Shown: in pieces, positions 1-6,256 of the stretch
How positions within the stretch are numbered: the first letter of the stretch is position 1
Layout of the letters: each line of letters opens with the position of its first letter
Assembly: GCA_937897665.1 (NCBI GenBank)
Contig: CALCPB010000686.1
Coordinates: 1-7,848 of the forward strand
DNA from: an uncultured Halomicronema sp.
GTDB taxonomy: Bacteria; Cyanobacteriota; Cyanobacteriia; Phormidesmidales; Phormidesmidaceae
Length of the DNA: 7,848 nt
Reading direction: 5' to 3'
The notes under the pieces: generated by a model
What the model saw: only the letters and a program-made list of their open reading frames with translations
Databases searched by the model: none
What the model was told of the DNA's origin: nothing
Program-made: the position numbers and the translations under genes

Positions 1-249
1 ACCGTCTCAATCGTCTCTGCGGCATCCGCTTCGATTCCCGTTAGCACGATGTGTTTACAGCAATAATTACCCTCTGAAGGGTGCACTCGGCGATGAACTC
101 TCAACTTTAGGGTTTTAGCGACAGTAGAATGCTTTCGCCAAAAAGCCCCGCTAATACAAAGTGTAGATAAAGTTCTAGGTACATTTTCAATGGTGTAGAT
201 AAAGTTCTAGGTATATTTTCGATATCGTCTATCGACAGCGGGAATAAAA
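1..249. other. Left-edge stretch without a supported gene
   Basis: No gene can be supported here. On the - strand one frame is open from 206 to the window edge after a TAG at 209-207. It has no ATG, and the first usable start is a TTG at 104-102. The reading near the edge (containing HIVLTGIEADAAETIET) looks somewhat protein-like, so it could be the N-terminal part or a remnant of a gene lying outside the window, but I do not recognise a family. The + strand frames are broken by stops. The right half holds the 28-base tandem repeat and the start of a hairpin, which are listed separately. Confidence 0.3.
161..220. repeat. 28-base tandem direct repeat, two copies
   Basis: Copies at 161-188 and 193-220 differ by a single C/T change and are spaced with a 32-base period. 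Each copy contains a short dyad, TAGA-TAAAGT-TCTA (164-167 with 174-177 in the first copy). Two identically phased copies about three helical turns apart, upstream of the glycosyltransferase, would suit a pair of regulator sites, but they could equally be a leftover of a duplication or element edge. There are only two copies, so this is not a CRISPR array. Confidence 0.7.
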
Positions 250-291
250 GGATAGATTATCGCTAACGACAGCGATGATCTATCCCTTTTT
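246..291 (+). terminator. Hairpin with T run in the leader of the GT39 gene
   Basis: A 15-base stem, GGATAGATTATCGCT (250-264) with 271-285, has one G-T wobble and a six-base loop (265-270). One unpaired C follows, then TTTTT (287-291). This is the form of an intrinsic terminator. On the opposite strand the stem is followed by TTTT, so it could act in both directions. It lies 46 bases before the probable GT39 start, so it either ends upstream transcription or works as an attenuator. Upstream TCTATC (228-233) can pair with GATAGA (251-256), which would compete with the stem. Function is inferred. Confidence 0.55.
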
Positions 292-323
292 GGGAAGGTT
301 TTCATTCTTCTTTATCGCCAAAT

Positions 324-329
324 GGAGGG
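324..329 (+). promoter_or_regulatory. Ribosome binding site that decides the GT39 start
   Basis: GGAGGG lies eight bases before the ATG at 338. The alternative upstream ATG at 275 is buried in the right arm of the leader hairpin and has no Shine-Dalgarno sequence, so 338 is preferred. Confidence 0.75.
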
Positions 330-337
330 CAGTTTTC

Positions 338-1969
338 ATGCTTAGAGAACACTCTTCGACAGATTTATTAAAGACTATTCAAAATGCCGAATCCAAGAAA
401 TTTTCGGTAACAAATCAAGATCTTTGGATTCCCATTATATTGACATCTATAGTTTGCACAGCCCTATTTTGGAATTTAGGAGCTCGCAGCTTAGCAGATT
501 GGGATGAAGCAATTTACGCCCAAATCTCGAAAGAAATCTTTCATAGCAACCAATGGCTAACACTTCACTGGGGCTACAAGCCTTGGTTTCATAAGCCTCC
601 ACTTTTTATGTGGTTGACCACGTTGGCATACTACATCTTTGGGGTTGGAGAAGTTGGAGCCCGTGCAATCTCCGTGATCGCCGGTACGGGGCTGGCTCTT
701 CTTACCTATTTATTAGGCAAGACCCTCTTTGATCGAGCGGCAGGCATTTTGGCGGTAGTCATATTGAGCCTAAGCTATGTGTTTGTATTCTTCTCCCGCT
801 TTGGGACAACCGATATCGCTCTGACTTTTTTGATCTACGTCTCTATCTTTCTATATAGTCAAGCTATCAAAGGTAAAACGAATGCCTGGTATGGAGTTTG
901 GGGAGCAATTGGGGTCTCCTTTTTGATCAAAGGATTTGCCGCTGCTGTTACGCCCCTAGTTCTGGCAATTTCCCTGTTGGTTCACCGGCAGTTTGGGCCG
1001 ACTCTCAAAAAGTCAGAATTTTGGCTCGGTATTGCACTCGCGGCCTTAATTGTGTTGCCCTGGCATATCGCCATGCTGCAACTGCATGGAGCGGCTTTTA
1101 TCAATGAATACTTTCTCTACCATGTAGTAGAGCGGGCGACTAATAGCTTGGAAGGCAACCAAGGTGGAGTGTTCTTCTATCTGTGGCAGATCAGGGCACA
1201 GTTCTTCCCCTGGTTTTTGCTGCTACCTGTCGCATTCTGGATGCAAGCTCAAAAACTTACGAAAGACACCACAGCGATCGCATGGCCGCTTCTCATTTTG
1301 GTGGCGGTTGTCCTGGGCGGCTACACGTTCGCCAGCACCAAACTTCCTTGGTATATCATTCCAGTTTACCCAGCACTGGCAATTTGGATCGGTGGATTAG
1401 GTAGCCAGGTGCTTCAGCGCCCTCGCTCTATTGCTTTCTGGGGGTTAGCAGTAGCCGCGATCGCAACGGCAGCCATCTTCCCCACGAAGATTGTTTTTCT
1501 AACGCCAAGTATGAAGTCTTATCTGTCGATAGGTCTCAGTATCGGCACGATCTTGTTGGTACTAGGACATATCTGGCAGCGCTCTTTTAATCGCATGATC
1601 GCGATCGCGCTGTGTCTTTTGCTTGCCACTGCTGGTTTACGAGAGATACGCGGCCTCTATCGGGGCAACTTCCGCTCAGAAGCCAAGCTTGCTGCCACTG
1701 CAAGTCAATCATACGACTCCAATAATGCGCCCATTTTAGTTCTCAAACTTGCTGAGTCTATCTACGTACCCACGATCCTTTTCTACAGCAATCGTCCGGT
1801 TCAATGGATTACTCAACCCGAAGGTTTGACGAAGCTTCAACTCAAAGATGAACAAGATTTCATCTCCGCTCAGGAAGATATCAATAAACTGTCAGAACAC
1901 TACGATGTCACAATCCTAGAAGAATCTGGAAAGCTTGTTTATGGCACCATTGGTCCATCAATAAAATGA
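338..1969 (+). CDS. GT39 (ArnT/PMT-like) membrane glycosyltransferase
   Basis: A 543-residue polytopic membrane protein of the GT39/ArnT type. These enzymes take a sugar from a polyprenyl-phosphate donor and attach it to a lipid, glycan or protein on the outer face of the cytoplasmic membrane. Seen in the sequence: about a dozen hydrophobic segments up to residue 433; the WDEA motif at 55-58 in the first outer loop, where the family keeps its catalytic acidic residue; HKPPL at 85-89; SRFGTTD at 153-159; TKLPWY followed by a hydrophobic stretch at 334-352; and a soluble C-terminal tail from about 440 to 543. The length is normal for the family. The start at 338 is chosen for its GGAGGG site. 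Three HIP1 octamers lie inside the gene. The acceptor cannot be told from the sequence. The GT2 gene downstream is the likely donor-making partner, although 239 bases separate them. Confidence 0.88.
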   Translation: MLREHSSTDLLKTIQNAESKKFSVTNQDLWIPIILTSIVCTALFWNLGARSLADWDEAIYAQISKEIFHSNQWLTLHWGYKPWFHKPPLFMWLTTLAYYIFGVGEVGARAISVIAGTGLALLTYLLGKTLFDRAAGILAVVILSLSYVFVFFSRFGTTDIALTFLIYVSIFLYSQAIKGKTNAWYGVWGAIGVSFLIKGFAAAVTPLVLAISLLVHRQFGPTLKKSEFWLGIALAALIVLPWHIAMLQLHGAAFINEYFLYHVVERATNSLEGNQGGVFFYLWQIRAQFFPWFLLLPVAFWMQAQKLTKDTTAIAWPLLILVAVVLGGYTFASTKLPWYIIPVYPALAIWIGGLGSQVLQRPRSIAFWGLAVAAIATAAIFPTKIVFLTPSMKSYLSIGLSIGTILLVLGHIWQRSFNRMIAIALCLLLATAGLREIRGLYRGNFRSEAKLAATASQSYDSNNAPILVLKLAESIYVPTILFYSNRPVQWITQPEGLTKLQLKDEQDFISAQEDINKLSEHYDVTILEESGKLVYGTIGPSIK

Positions 1970-2087
1970 AGCATAGGAATCATTTATATCGGATGTTTCA
2001 TGCAAAAATCTTATTCGAGTCAAATAAAGCTTGGCATCTGTCCATTCATAAAATCTCTTACCTATTAACCAACAGTAAAAGTCGAAT

Positions 2088-2135
2088 ATGTCATGTTTTT
2101 TGAGGGGATTTTCTTTTATTATCCAAAAATGACAT
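2088..2135. repeat. Imperfect inverted repeat in the GT39-GT2 spacer
   Basis: ATGTCAT (2088-2094) pairs with ATGACAT (2129-2135). After a one-base bulge the T run at 2096-2100 can pair with the As at 2125-2128, and GGAT (2106-2109) pairs with ATCC (2121-2124) around a T-rich loop. No T run follows the right arm, so it does not look like a normal terminator. It could be a processing or stability element, or a remnant of a small mobile repeat. The role is unknown. Confidence 0.4.
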
Positions 2136-2187
2136 CATCCATAACCGCGATAGAGAATCGAAATTTTATATTTGAATCAACTGTCAA

Positions 2188-2203
2188 TCTCTAAAAGTAG
2201 AGA
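2188..2203 (+). promoter_or_regulatory. Small stem over the GT2 ribosome-binding region
   Basis: TCTCTA (2188-2193) and TAGAGA (2198-2203) form a six-base stem with an AAAG loop, ending five bases before the GTG start at 2209. The only weak Shine-Dalgarno-like bases (AGAG) lie in the right arm, so the stem could lower initiation. This is a short dyad and may be chance. Confidence 0.3.
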
Positions 2204-2208
2204 ATAAA

Positions 2209-3270
2209 GTGAAAAGAATAGACCATATATCCATCTTGAAACAAAGATTGGAAATTCCAGAATTATCAATTGTAGCACCCTTTTACAATGAAGAAGACAA
2301 TCTTGATGACTTCTTCAGGCGCTTAGAATCGGTTTTGAGCGAGCTTTCTATTACCTATGAAATTGTTTGCGTCAATGATGGTAGCCGCGACAGCACCTTA
2401 GCAGGGCTTATCCAACATAACAGAAGAAATTCTGCCGTTAAAGTCGTCAATCTCTCCCGCAACTTTGGGAAAGAAATCGCCATGACAGCAGGCATTGATT
2501 ATTCTTCTGGTTTAGCAGTCATCCCAATTGATGCAGATCTTCAAGACCCACCAGAGCTGATTGAAGATCTGATAGAAAAATGGAAGCAGGGCTACGATGT
2601 AGTTTACGCCACTCGTACCTCTAGAGCAGGAGAAACATTCTTAAAAAAGGTAACTGCTGATGCTTTTTATCGAATAATCGCCAAGGTTAGCAAGGTGCCA
2701 ATCCCAAGAAATACTGGCGATTTTCGTCTCATGGATCGCCGTGTTGTAGAGGCAATAAAACAACTTCCTGAGCGAAATCGATTTATGAAGGGATTGTTTA
2801 GTTGGGTCGGTTTCAAGCAGACATCTATCACCTACAGTCGTGAGAAGCGGCATAGGGGAAATACAACTTGGAATTACTGGAAACTTTGGAACTTTGCCGT
2901 TGATGGTTTGACATCTTTCACCGCCGCTCCCCTAAAAGTCTGGAGCTATATTGGTTTGCTGCTTTCTAGTTTGGCCTTTACCTATGGCAGCTTTCTACTC
3001 ATCAAAACTCTAGTCCTAGGGGTCGATGTTCCAGGCTACGCATCACTTATGGTTATCGTTCTCTTTCTAGGAGGAGTTCAGTTAGTAGGCTTAGGAATAC
3101 TCGGTGAATATTTGGGTCGGATTTTTGAGGAAGTGAAAGGACGACCACTCTATTTTGTGCGAGACAGTTATGGAATTGCCCCCTCCACTCATCAGCAAAC
3201 GCTAGCTGGACGGCCTTTGTCAAGAACAAATCATCATCACTTGATGCAAAGCCAAGATTTGGAGGTCTAA
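2209..3270 (+). CDS. GtrB/DPM1-type polyprenyl-phosphate glycosyltransferase (GT2)
   Basis: A 353-residue GT-A enzyme of the GtrB/dolichol-phosphate-mannose-synthase type. It is expected to transfer a hexose from a nucleotide sugar to undecaprenyl or other polyprenyl phosphate at the cytoplasmic face. Seen: P24 and YNEE (26-29) at the nucleotide-binding start; VNDGSRDST (55-63); the DxD-containing DADLQDPPE (108-116); TGDFRLMDR (169-177); RFMKGL (191-196); two membrane segments at about 245-268 and 279-302; and GEYLGRIFEEVKGRP (299-313), typical of the GtrB C-terminal end. The tail after about 322 is polar, has a short His run, and is not family-like. The start is GTG with a weak ribosome site; a TTG at 2236 is less likely. 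The sugar and exact lipid cannot be read from sequence. Its stop overlaps the VTT gene start, so the two are almost certainly co-translated. Confidence 0.9.
   Translation: MKRIDHISILKQRLEIPELSIVAPFYNEEDNLDDFFRRLESVLSELSITYEIVCVNDGSRDSTLAGLIQHNRRNSAVKVVNLSRNFGKEIAMTAGIDYSSGLAVIPIDADLQDPPELIEDLIEKWKQGYDVVYATRTSRAGETFLKKVTADAFYRIIAKVSKVPIPRNTGDFRLMDRRVVEAIKQLPERNRFMKGLFSWVGFKQTSITYSREKRHRGNTTWNYWKLWNFAVDGLTSFTAAPLKVWSYIGLLLSSLAFTYGSFLLIKTLVLGVDVPGYASLMVIVLFLGGVQLVGLGILGEYLGRIFEEVKGRPLYFVRDSYGIAPSTHQQTLAGRPLSRTNHHHLMQSQDLEV
3261..3265 (+). promoter_or_regulatory. Ribosome binding site of the VTT gene inside the GT2 3' end
   Basis: GGAGG lies four bases before the ATG at 3270 and within the last codons of the GT2 gene. 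With the TAATG stop/start overlap (3268-3272), it indicates translational coupling. Confidence 0.8.
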
Positions 3271-3935
3271 TGAAAAGGGCTCAGAGAAAATTTATTTTTC
3301 TGGTTATCATATGCACCTTGGCAACTATTTGCGCAGCTTATCTAGCACTCAAAGTAGAGTCAGAAACCATTCAAAATTGGTTGTCAACCTTAGGAATGTG
3401 GGGACCCGTTATTTACATTCTGATTTATACTGTTTTCACCTTACTGATACTTCCATCCACTGCTCTAAATCTCATGGGGGGAGCCTTATTTGGGGCTGGG
3501 CTGGGCACACTTTGGACAACCATAGCTGCAATTTTGGCGGCGGTTGTAGCATTTTTGTTCACCCGAAATTTCAACCAAACAAGGATTGTTCATCGTCTTA
3601 ACAACCATCTTTCCTCGTTAGATAAAGAACTTCAGCAAGGAGGGCTTTTTTATATCGCAGCGATCCGCCTTTTACCGATTCTTCCTTACGGATTAGTGAA
3701 TTATGCTGCGGGTCTTACCTCCATTAAATTTCGCGACTATTTTCTAGGGACTTTAATCGGTACGCTTCCAGGCGTACTGCCTTTTGTATTACTAGGCAGC
3801 ACAGGCTCAACCGCCTTACAAACTGGAGATGTTTTACCTGTGTTCATTCCGCTTTGTCTCATTGGTCTTTTATTAGGCAGTTCAACTTGGTATCGTCACA
3901 ACCGTTCTGGTTCAAGTCGTTTCAAAGGCAGATGA
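3270..3935 (+). CDS. VTT-domain (TVP38/TMEM64, DedA superfamily) membrane protein
   Basis: A 221-residue inner-membrane protein of the VTT/SNARE-associated family, of usual length. Seen: an N-terminal membrane segment at about 8-27; a hydrophobic segment at about 46-62; LPSTALNLMGGALFGAGLGT (61-80), the first family signature; a further membrane segment at 83-97 with R99 near its end; the second signature at 132-166, beginning AIRLLPILPYG and continuing through NYAAGL and F154-RDYF to GTLIGTLPG; and a last membrane segment at about 188-204 with a basic tail. Family knowledge: DedA members can carry undecaprenyl phosphate across the membrane, and the related eukaryotic TMEM41B and VMP1 scramble lipids. 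The substrates of most bacterial TVP38-type proteins are unsettled. The one-base overlap with the GT2 gene suggests a role in handling the lipid-linked sugar or recycling the carrier (inference). Confidence 0.88.
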   Translation: MKRAQRKFIFLVIICTLATICAAYLALKVESETIQNWLSTLGMWGPVIYILIYTVFTLLILPSTALNLMGGALFGAGLGTLWTTIAAILAAVVAFLFTRNFNQTRIVHRLNNHLSSLDKELQQGGLFYIAAIRLLPILPYGLVNYAAGLTSIKFRDYFLGTLIGTLPGVLPFVLLGSTGSTALQTGDVLPVFIPLCLIGLLLGSSTWYRHNRSGSSRFKGR

Positions 3936-3941
3936 AAGCTG

Positions 3942-3966
3942 CCCCATGACTCATTTATTGAGTATA
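3942..3966. repeat. IS1-like terminal sequence (right end of the decayed element)
   Basis: From 3942 the sequence reads CCCC, then ATGACTC, then ATTTATTGAGTA. From memory, the ends of IS1 elements read GGTAATGACTC followed by a TTATTGATAG-like stretch. The match in ATGACTC and TTATTGA, and the position just beyond the 3' end of the transposase remnant, support an element end here, seven bases after the VTT stop. No matching inverted partner was found at the other side. Confidence 0.5.
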
Positions 3967-3988
3967 TTTACGGATAATGGTAGTCCCA

Positions 3989-4384
3989 GAGAGGTAGAGA
4001 TGGATCGTAGTGATAAACAAAGATTCAGATGCACTGATGTGATTCTCTGGCTTTTTGGAGAACAATAGGACTCTGCGCATTAGCCAGGCAACGCGCTGAC
4101 ACAGCGTAAAGTCGAAACGTTCAATGTAATTAGGTTTTCCTGGCTCTTTGCTCACCACATGATGTCATTTGCTCGGAATCGCGAGCGTATAGGCATCCAA
4201 GCAATGGATATAGCAGCCTGCGCATGACGGACGGGCGGCAAGGCTCCTGCAGTGCTTGTATCAGAGCGCGCGCTCAAGGACACTCTCACAATTATTGAGC
4301 GAGCACCAACCAAATCCACTGTTGATGGCCTTTGTGGTCGACAGACGATCAAGCCTCATCACACTCAGGCGTCAGCTGATCAAG
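3989..4384 (-). pseudogene. IS1-family transposase (InsB-like) pseudogene
   Basis: Pieces of an IS1 transposase can be read on the - strand in three frames. Piece one, from about 4384 to 4298: LDQLTPECDEA, a TGA at 4351 where the family has Trp, then VDHKGHQQWIW. Piece two, about 4304-4218, in another frame: RSIIVRVSLSARSDTSTAGA and then LPPVRHAQ. Piece three, about 4215-4036, in the third frame: CYIHCLDAYTLAIPSK, a TGA at 4167, then SKEPGKPNYIERFDFTLCQR and LLFSKKPENHI. After a further shift, HYDPSLP near 4012-3989. These match the order of IS1 InsB (CDEAW, YTD, YIERFN, SFSKKLENHI, HHYN). Of the DDE residues, the Asp in CDE and the Glu in YIERF remain, but the middle Asp of YTD reads His. 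It cannot encode an active enzyme. Identification is from family memory, not a search. Confidence 0.85.
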
Positions 4385-4434
4385 GGTGGCCATGGAAACA
4401 AGGGATGACTCGGCCTCATCAGGTTATTTGCTGA

Positions 4435-5496
4435 TTAATTCATCTCTGAGAGCCGAATGCGCGGATCAACAAACGTTAGGGCAATATCTGCCAGCAGGTT
4501 GCCCACAATGAGAATCACCGCCCCCATCATCAAACTAGCCATCACTAAATACAAATCTTGCGCCTGCACCGCTTGCAAAATCAGCCGCCCTAGCCCCGGC
4601 CAGTTGAAATAGTTCTCGGTAATGAAGGCCCCTGCCAAGATGTTGGCAAACTCAAATCCCAGCAGCGTAATCATCGGATTCATCGCGTTGCGCACTGCGT
4701 GCACGTAAATCACGCGATTTTCGGGCAGGCCCTTGGCGCGGGCCGTACGGATATAATCTTGCCGCAGCACGTCTAATAGCTGGCCGCGCATAATGCGCTG
4801 CAGACCGGCATAGCTCGTCACACTCAGAGCCAGCGTTGGCAAAACCAAGTGCCAGGCCACATCAAGCATTTTGCCAAACCAGTTGAAGTCTTCGTGGTTG
4901 ATGCTGGTGATACCGCCAATGGGAAACAGCGGGGCCGTAATTTGCGCGAAAAACAGCAGCAGCAAACCGGTGATGAGCGTTGGCACGCCCTGTCCCAAGT
5001 AGCTCACTACCCGCAAGAACTGATCGATAAAGCGGTTTTGCTTCACTGCCCCGACGATACCGAGGGGAATGGCGATCGCCCAAGTCACGATAATGGACGA
5101 CACCGACAACAACAGCGTGTTGGGAATCCTTTCCCATAGCACTGCGGCTACGGGGCGCTGATAGGCAAAACTGGTACCAAAGTTAAAGCGGCTCACCACC
5201 TGCCACAGCCAGCGAAAGTATTGCTCCCAAACGGGACGATTGAGGCCAAATTGTTCTTCGAGCTGTTGAATGGTTTCGGGGGACACCTGCGGATCTTGGC
5301 GGTAAAGATCTAAAAAATCGCCCGGTGACAGCTGAATGACAAAAAAGCTGAAAATCGACGCCAAAAACAACGTCAAAATCGCCTGCAAGACTCGCTTAAA
5401 GACATAAAGGCTGGTTTCACTCAGCAAAAAGTTTTGCGCGAGGTACCAGACTTCGACAGGCGATCGCTGCGGGCGAGAAGGTTGAGACGGCGTCAT
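4435..5496 (-). CDS. ABC transporter permease, DppB/OppB type (BPD_transp_1)
   Basis: A 353-residue inner-membrane subunit of a binding-protein-dependent importer of the peptide/nickel/opine class. Seen: a first membrane segment at about 36-55 followed by QLSPGDF (55-61); a periplasmic region with QFGLNRPVWEQYFRWL (82-97) and FGTSF (106-110), typical of DppB; membrane segments at about 128-150, 165-188, 213-230, 277-291 and 317-340; the EAA loop at 247-273, with DYIRTARAKGLPENRVIYVH and then RNAMNP, which contacts the ATPase; and VDPRIRL near the end. The first 30 residues are extra compared with most DppB proteins. The ATG at 5496 has no Shine-Dalgarno sequence. A TTG at residue 24 is the only obvious alternative. 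No DppC, binding protein or ATPase lies beside it, so the partners must be encoded elsewhere, which is common in cyanobacteria. The substrate is unknown. Confidence 0.9.
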   Translation of the reverse strand: MTPSQPSRPQRSPVEVWYLAQNFLLSETSLYVFKRVLQAILTLFLASIFSFFVIQLSPGDFLDLYRQDPQVSPETIQQLEEQFGLNRPVWEQYFRWLWQVVSRFNFGTSFAYQRPVAAVLWERIPNTLLLSVSSIIVTWAIAIPLGIVGAVKQNRFIDQFLRVVSYLGQGVPTLITGLLLLFFAQITAPLFPIGGITSINHEDFNWFGKMLDVAWHLVLPTLALSVTSYAGLQRIMRGQLLDVLRQDYIRTARAKGLPENRVIYVHAVRNAMNPMITLLGFEFANILAGAFITENYFNWPGLGRLILQAVQAQDLYLVMASLMMGAVILIVGNLLADIALTFVDPRIRLSEMN

Positions 5497-5540
5497 ACGA
5501 CTAAAAAGGGGGTAATGCCCCCCATATTAAAACCTGTCGT
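5497..5540 (-). promoter_or_regulatory. Terminator-like double stem abutting the permease start codon
   Basis: On the - strand, GGGGG (5522-5518) pairs with CCCCC (5512-5508) around a five-base loop and is followed at once by TTTTT (5507-5503), an intrinsic-terminator form. An outer stem, ACGAC (5540-5536) with GTCGT (5501-5497), closes around it and ends directly at the ATG (5496). It may end apt transcription, act as an attenuator, or control access to the start, which has no Shine-Dalgarno sequence. A TAATAT at 5529-5524 could be a -10 box, starting the transcript at the G run, but no matching -35 was seen. Confidence 0.5.
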
Positions 5541-5646
5541 CATTATTAGGGAATCTATGACTGGCTAAATTAGTTGCAGGCTCCAGTTGATAGCTAGGGC
5601 AATCATGTCTGACTCAAAAGTTTTAGCTGTGAGTAGAGGACGCGCT

Positions 5647-6159
5647 CTAATATTGCACCAGGCTGATAATGGGGACTTCGGGCAGCTTCTTACGCCCGCT
5701 CAAATCAGCTAGCTCCACCACAAAGCCAAAGCCCGCCAGCACCGCATCCGTTTTTTGAATCAGCTCAGCGGTGGCCAGCGCCGTGCCCCCTGTCGCGATC
5801 AGGTCATCCACCACCACCACGCGACTGCCGGGCGCAAACGCATCTTGATGCAATTCGAGCTGATCAGAGCCATATTCCAGCGCGTAGGCAGCTGAGTGGG
5901 TAGGGCCGGGCAACTTGCCAGGCTTACGCACCGGTGCAAAGCCCACATTGAGGCGAGCGGCCAAAGGCATGCCAAAAATAAATCCCCTCGACTCAATACC
6001 GACCACATAATCAGGGCGCATCGTTAAACACTGCGTCTCTAACAAATCGAGCGTATGTTTGAGGGCCGCTGGATTGCCCAATAAGGTAGTGATGTCTTTA
6101 AAGGAAATTCCCGGTTTAGGAAAGTCAGGAATTTCGCGAATCAGCTGCTTGAGATTCAT
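5647..6159 (-). CDS. apt: Adenine phosphoribosyltransferase
   Basis: A 170-residue cytosolic enzyme of purine salvage that makes AMP and pyrophosphate from adenine and PRPP. Seen: [19 protein letters not shown] at 6-24, the usual Apt N-terminus; [10 protein letters not shown] (54-63); the flexible-loop region RKPGKLPG (78-85) and YALEYG (92-97); and the PRPP-binding motif [13 protein letters not shown] (114-126). The length fits the family. The ATG at 6159 is preferred over a TTG eleven codons upstream (6192), because the protein then begins as Apt normally does and the extra residues are not family-like. No clear Shine-Dalgarno site precedes either start. The gene lies between corA and the permease on the same strand, but the tandem repeats upstream and the hairpin downstream suggest it is transcribed on its own. 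Confidence 0.96.
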   Translation of the reverse strand: MNLKQLIREIPDFPKPGISFKDITTLLGNPAALKHTLDLLETQCLTMRPDYVVGIESRGFIFGMPLAARLNVGFAPVRKPGKLPGPTHSAAYALEYGSDQLELHQDAFAPGSRVVVVDDLIATGGTALATAELIQKTDAVLAGFGFVVELADLSGRKKLPEVPIISLVQY

Positions 6160-6256
6160 GAAGGTGGGCAGGGTAGAAAGAGGATGGGGCAAAAGTCATC
6201 GCCATCGTATCACTGCAGTTGATTAAGCAGGCCTTAGGAACCAGGGAATTAACTCT

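Larger units (their letters stand above)
1970..2208. other. AT-rich spacer between the GT39 and GT2 genes
   Basis: No reading frame here looks like a gene. The spacer is strongly A+T-rich and holds a long imperfect hairpin (2088-2135) and a small stem at the GT2 start (2188-2203). Its length leaves room for a separate promoter for the GT2-VTT pair, but no convincing paired -35/-10 boxes were found by eye. There is no T-tailed terminator after the GT39 stop, so read-through is also possible. Confidence 0.5.
3942..4434 (-). mobile_element. Decayed IS1-family insertion sequence
   Basis: The whole gap between the VTT gene and the ABC permease is explained by an inactivated IS1-family element oriented on the - strand. 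It has one terminal sequence at about 3942, a broken InsB-type transposase across about 4384-3989, and loss of the InsA part and the left end. The left boundary is uncertain: clear IS1 similarity stops near 4384, and the bases up to 4434 next to the permease stop are unassigned. The position suggests insertion between unrelated blocks or a rearrangement through the element. Confidence 0.7.

Noticed and set aside
161..220. CRISPR array
   Set aside because: There are only two copies with a four-base gap, which is no spacer of normal size.
275..337. Upstream ATG at 275 as the GT39 start
   Set aside because: It lies within the right arm of the leader hairpin and lacks a ribosome site, while the ATG at 338 has GGAGGG at ideal spacing.
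4152..4352. A separate small - strand gene
   Set aside because: Only part of this frame matches a segment of IS1 InsB; it is one frame of a broken transposase.
4402..4415. Second IS1 end (ATGACTC at 4405)
   Set aside because: It is in the same orientation as the copy at 3946, but element ends should be inverted, and the flanking bases do not match.
4252..4434. Small + strand frame in the middle region
   Set aside because: It lies opposite the IS1 transposase remnant, whose family landmarks explain the sequence on the - strand.
4849..5139. Frames overlapping the permease on both strands
   Set aside because: They are shadows of the permease gene without any family-like motifs.
6160..6192. 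Longer Apt start at TTG 6192
   Set aside because: The eleven extra residues are not Apt-like, and the ATG at 6159 gives the standard N-terminus and length.
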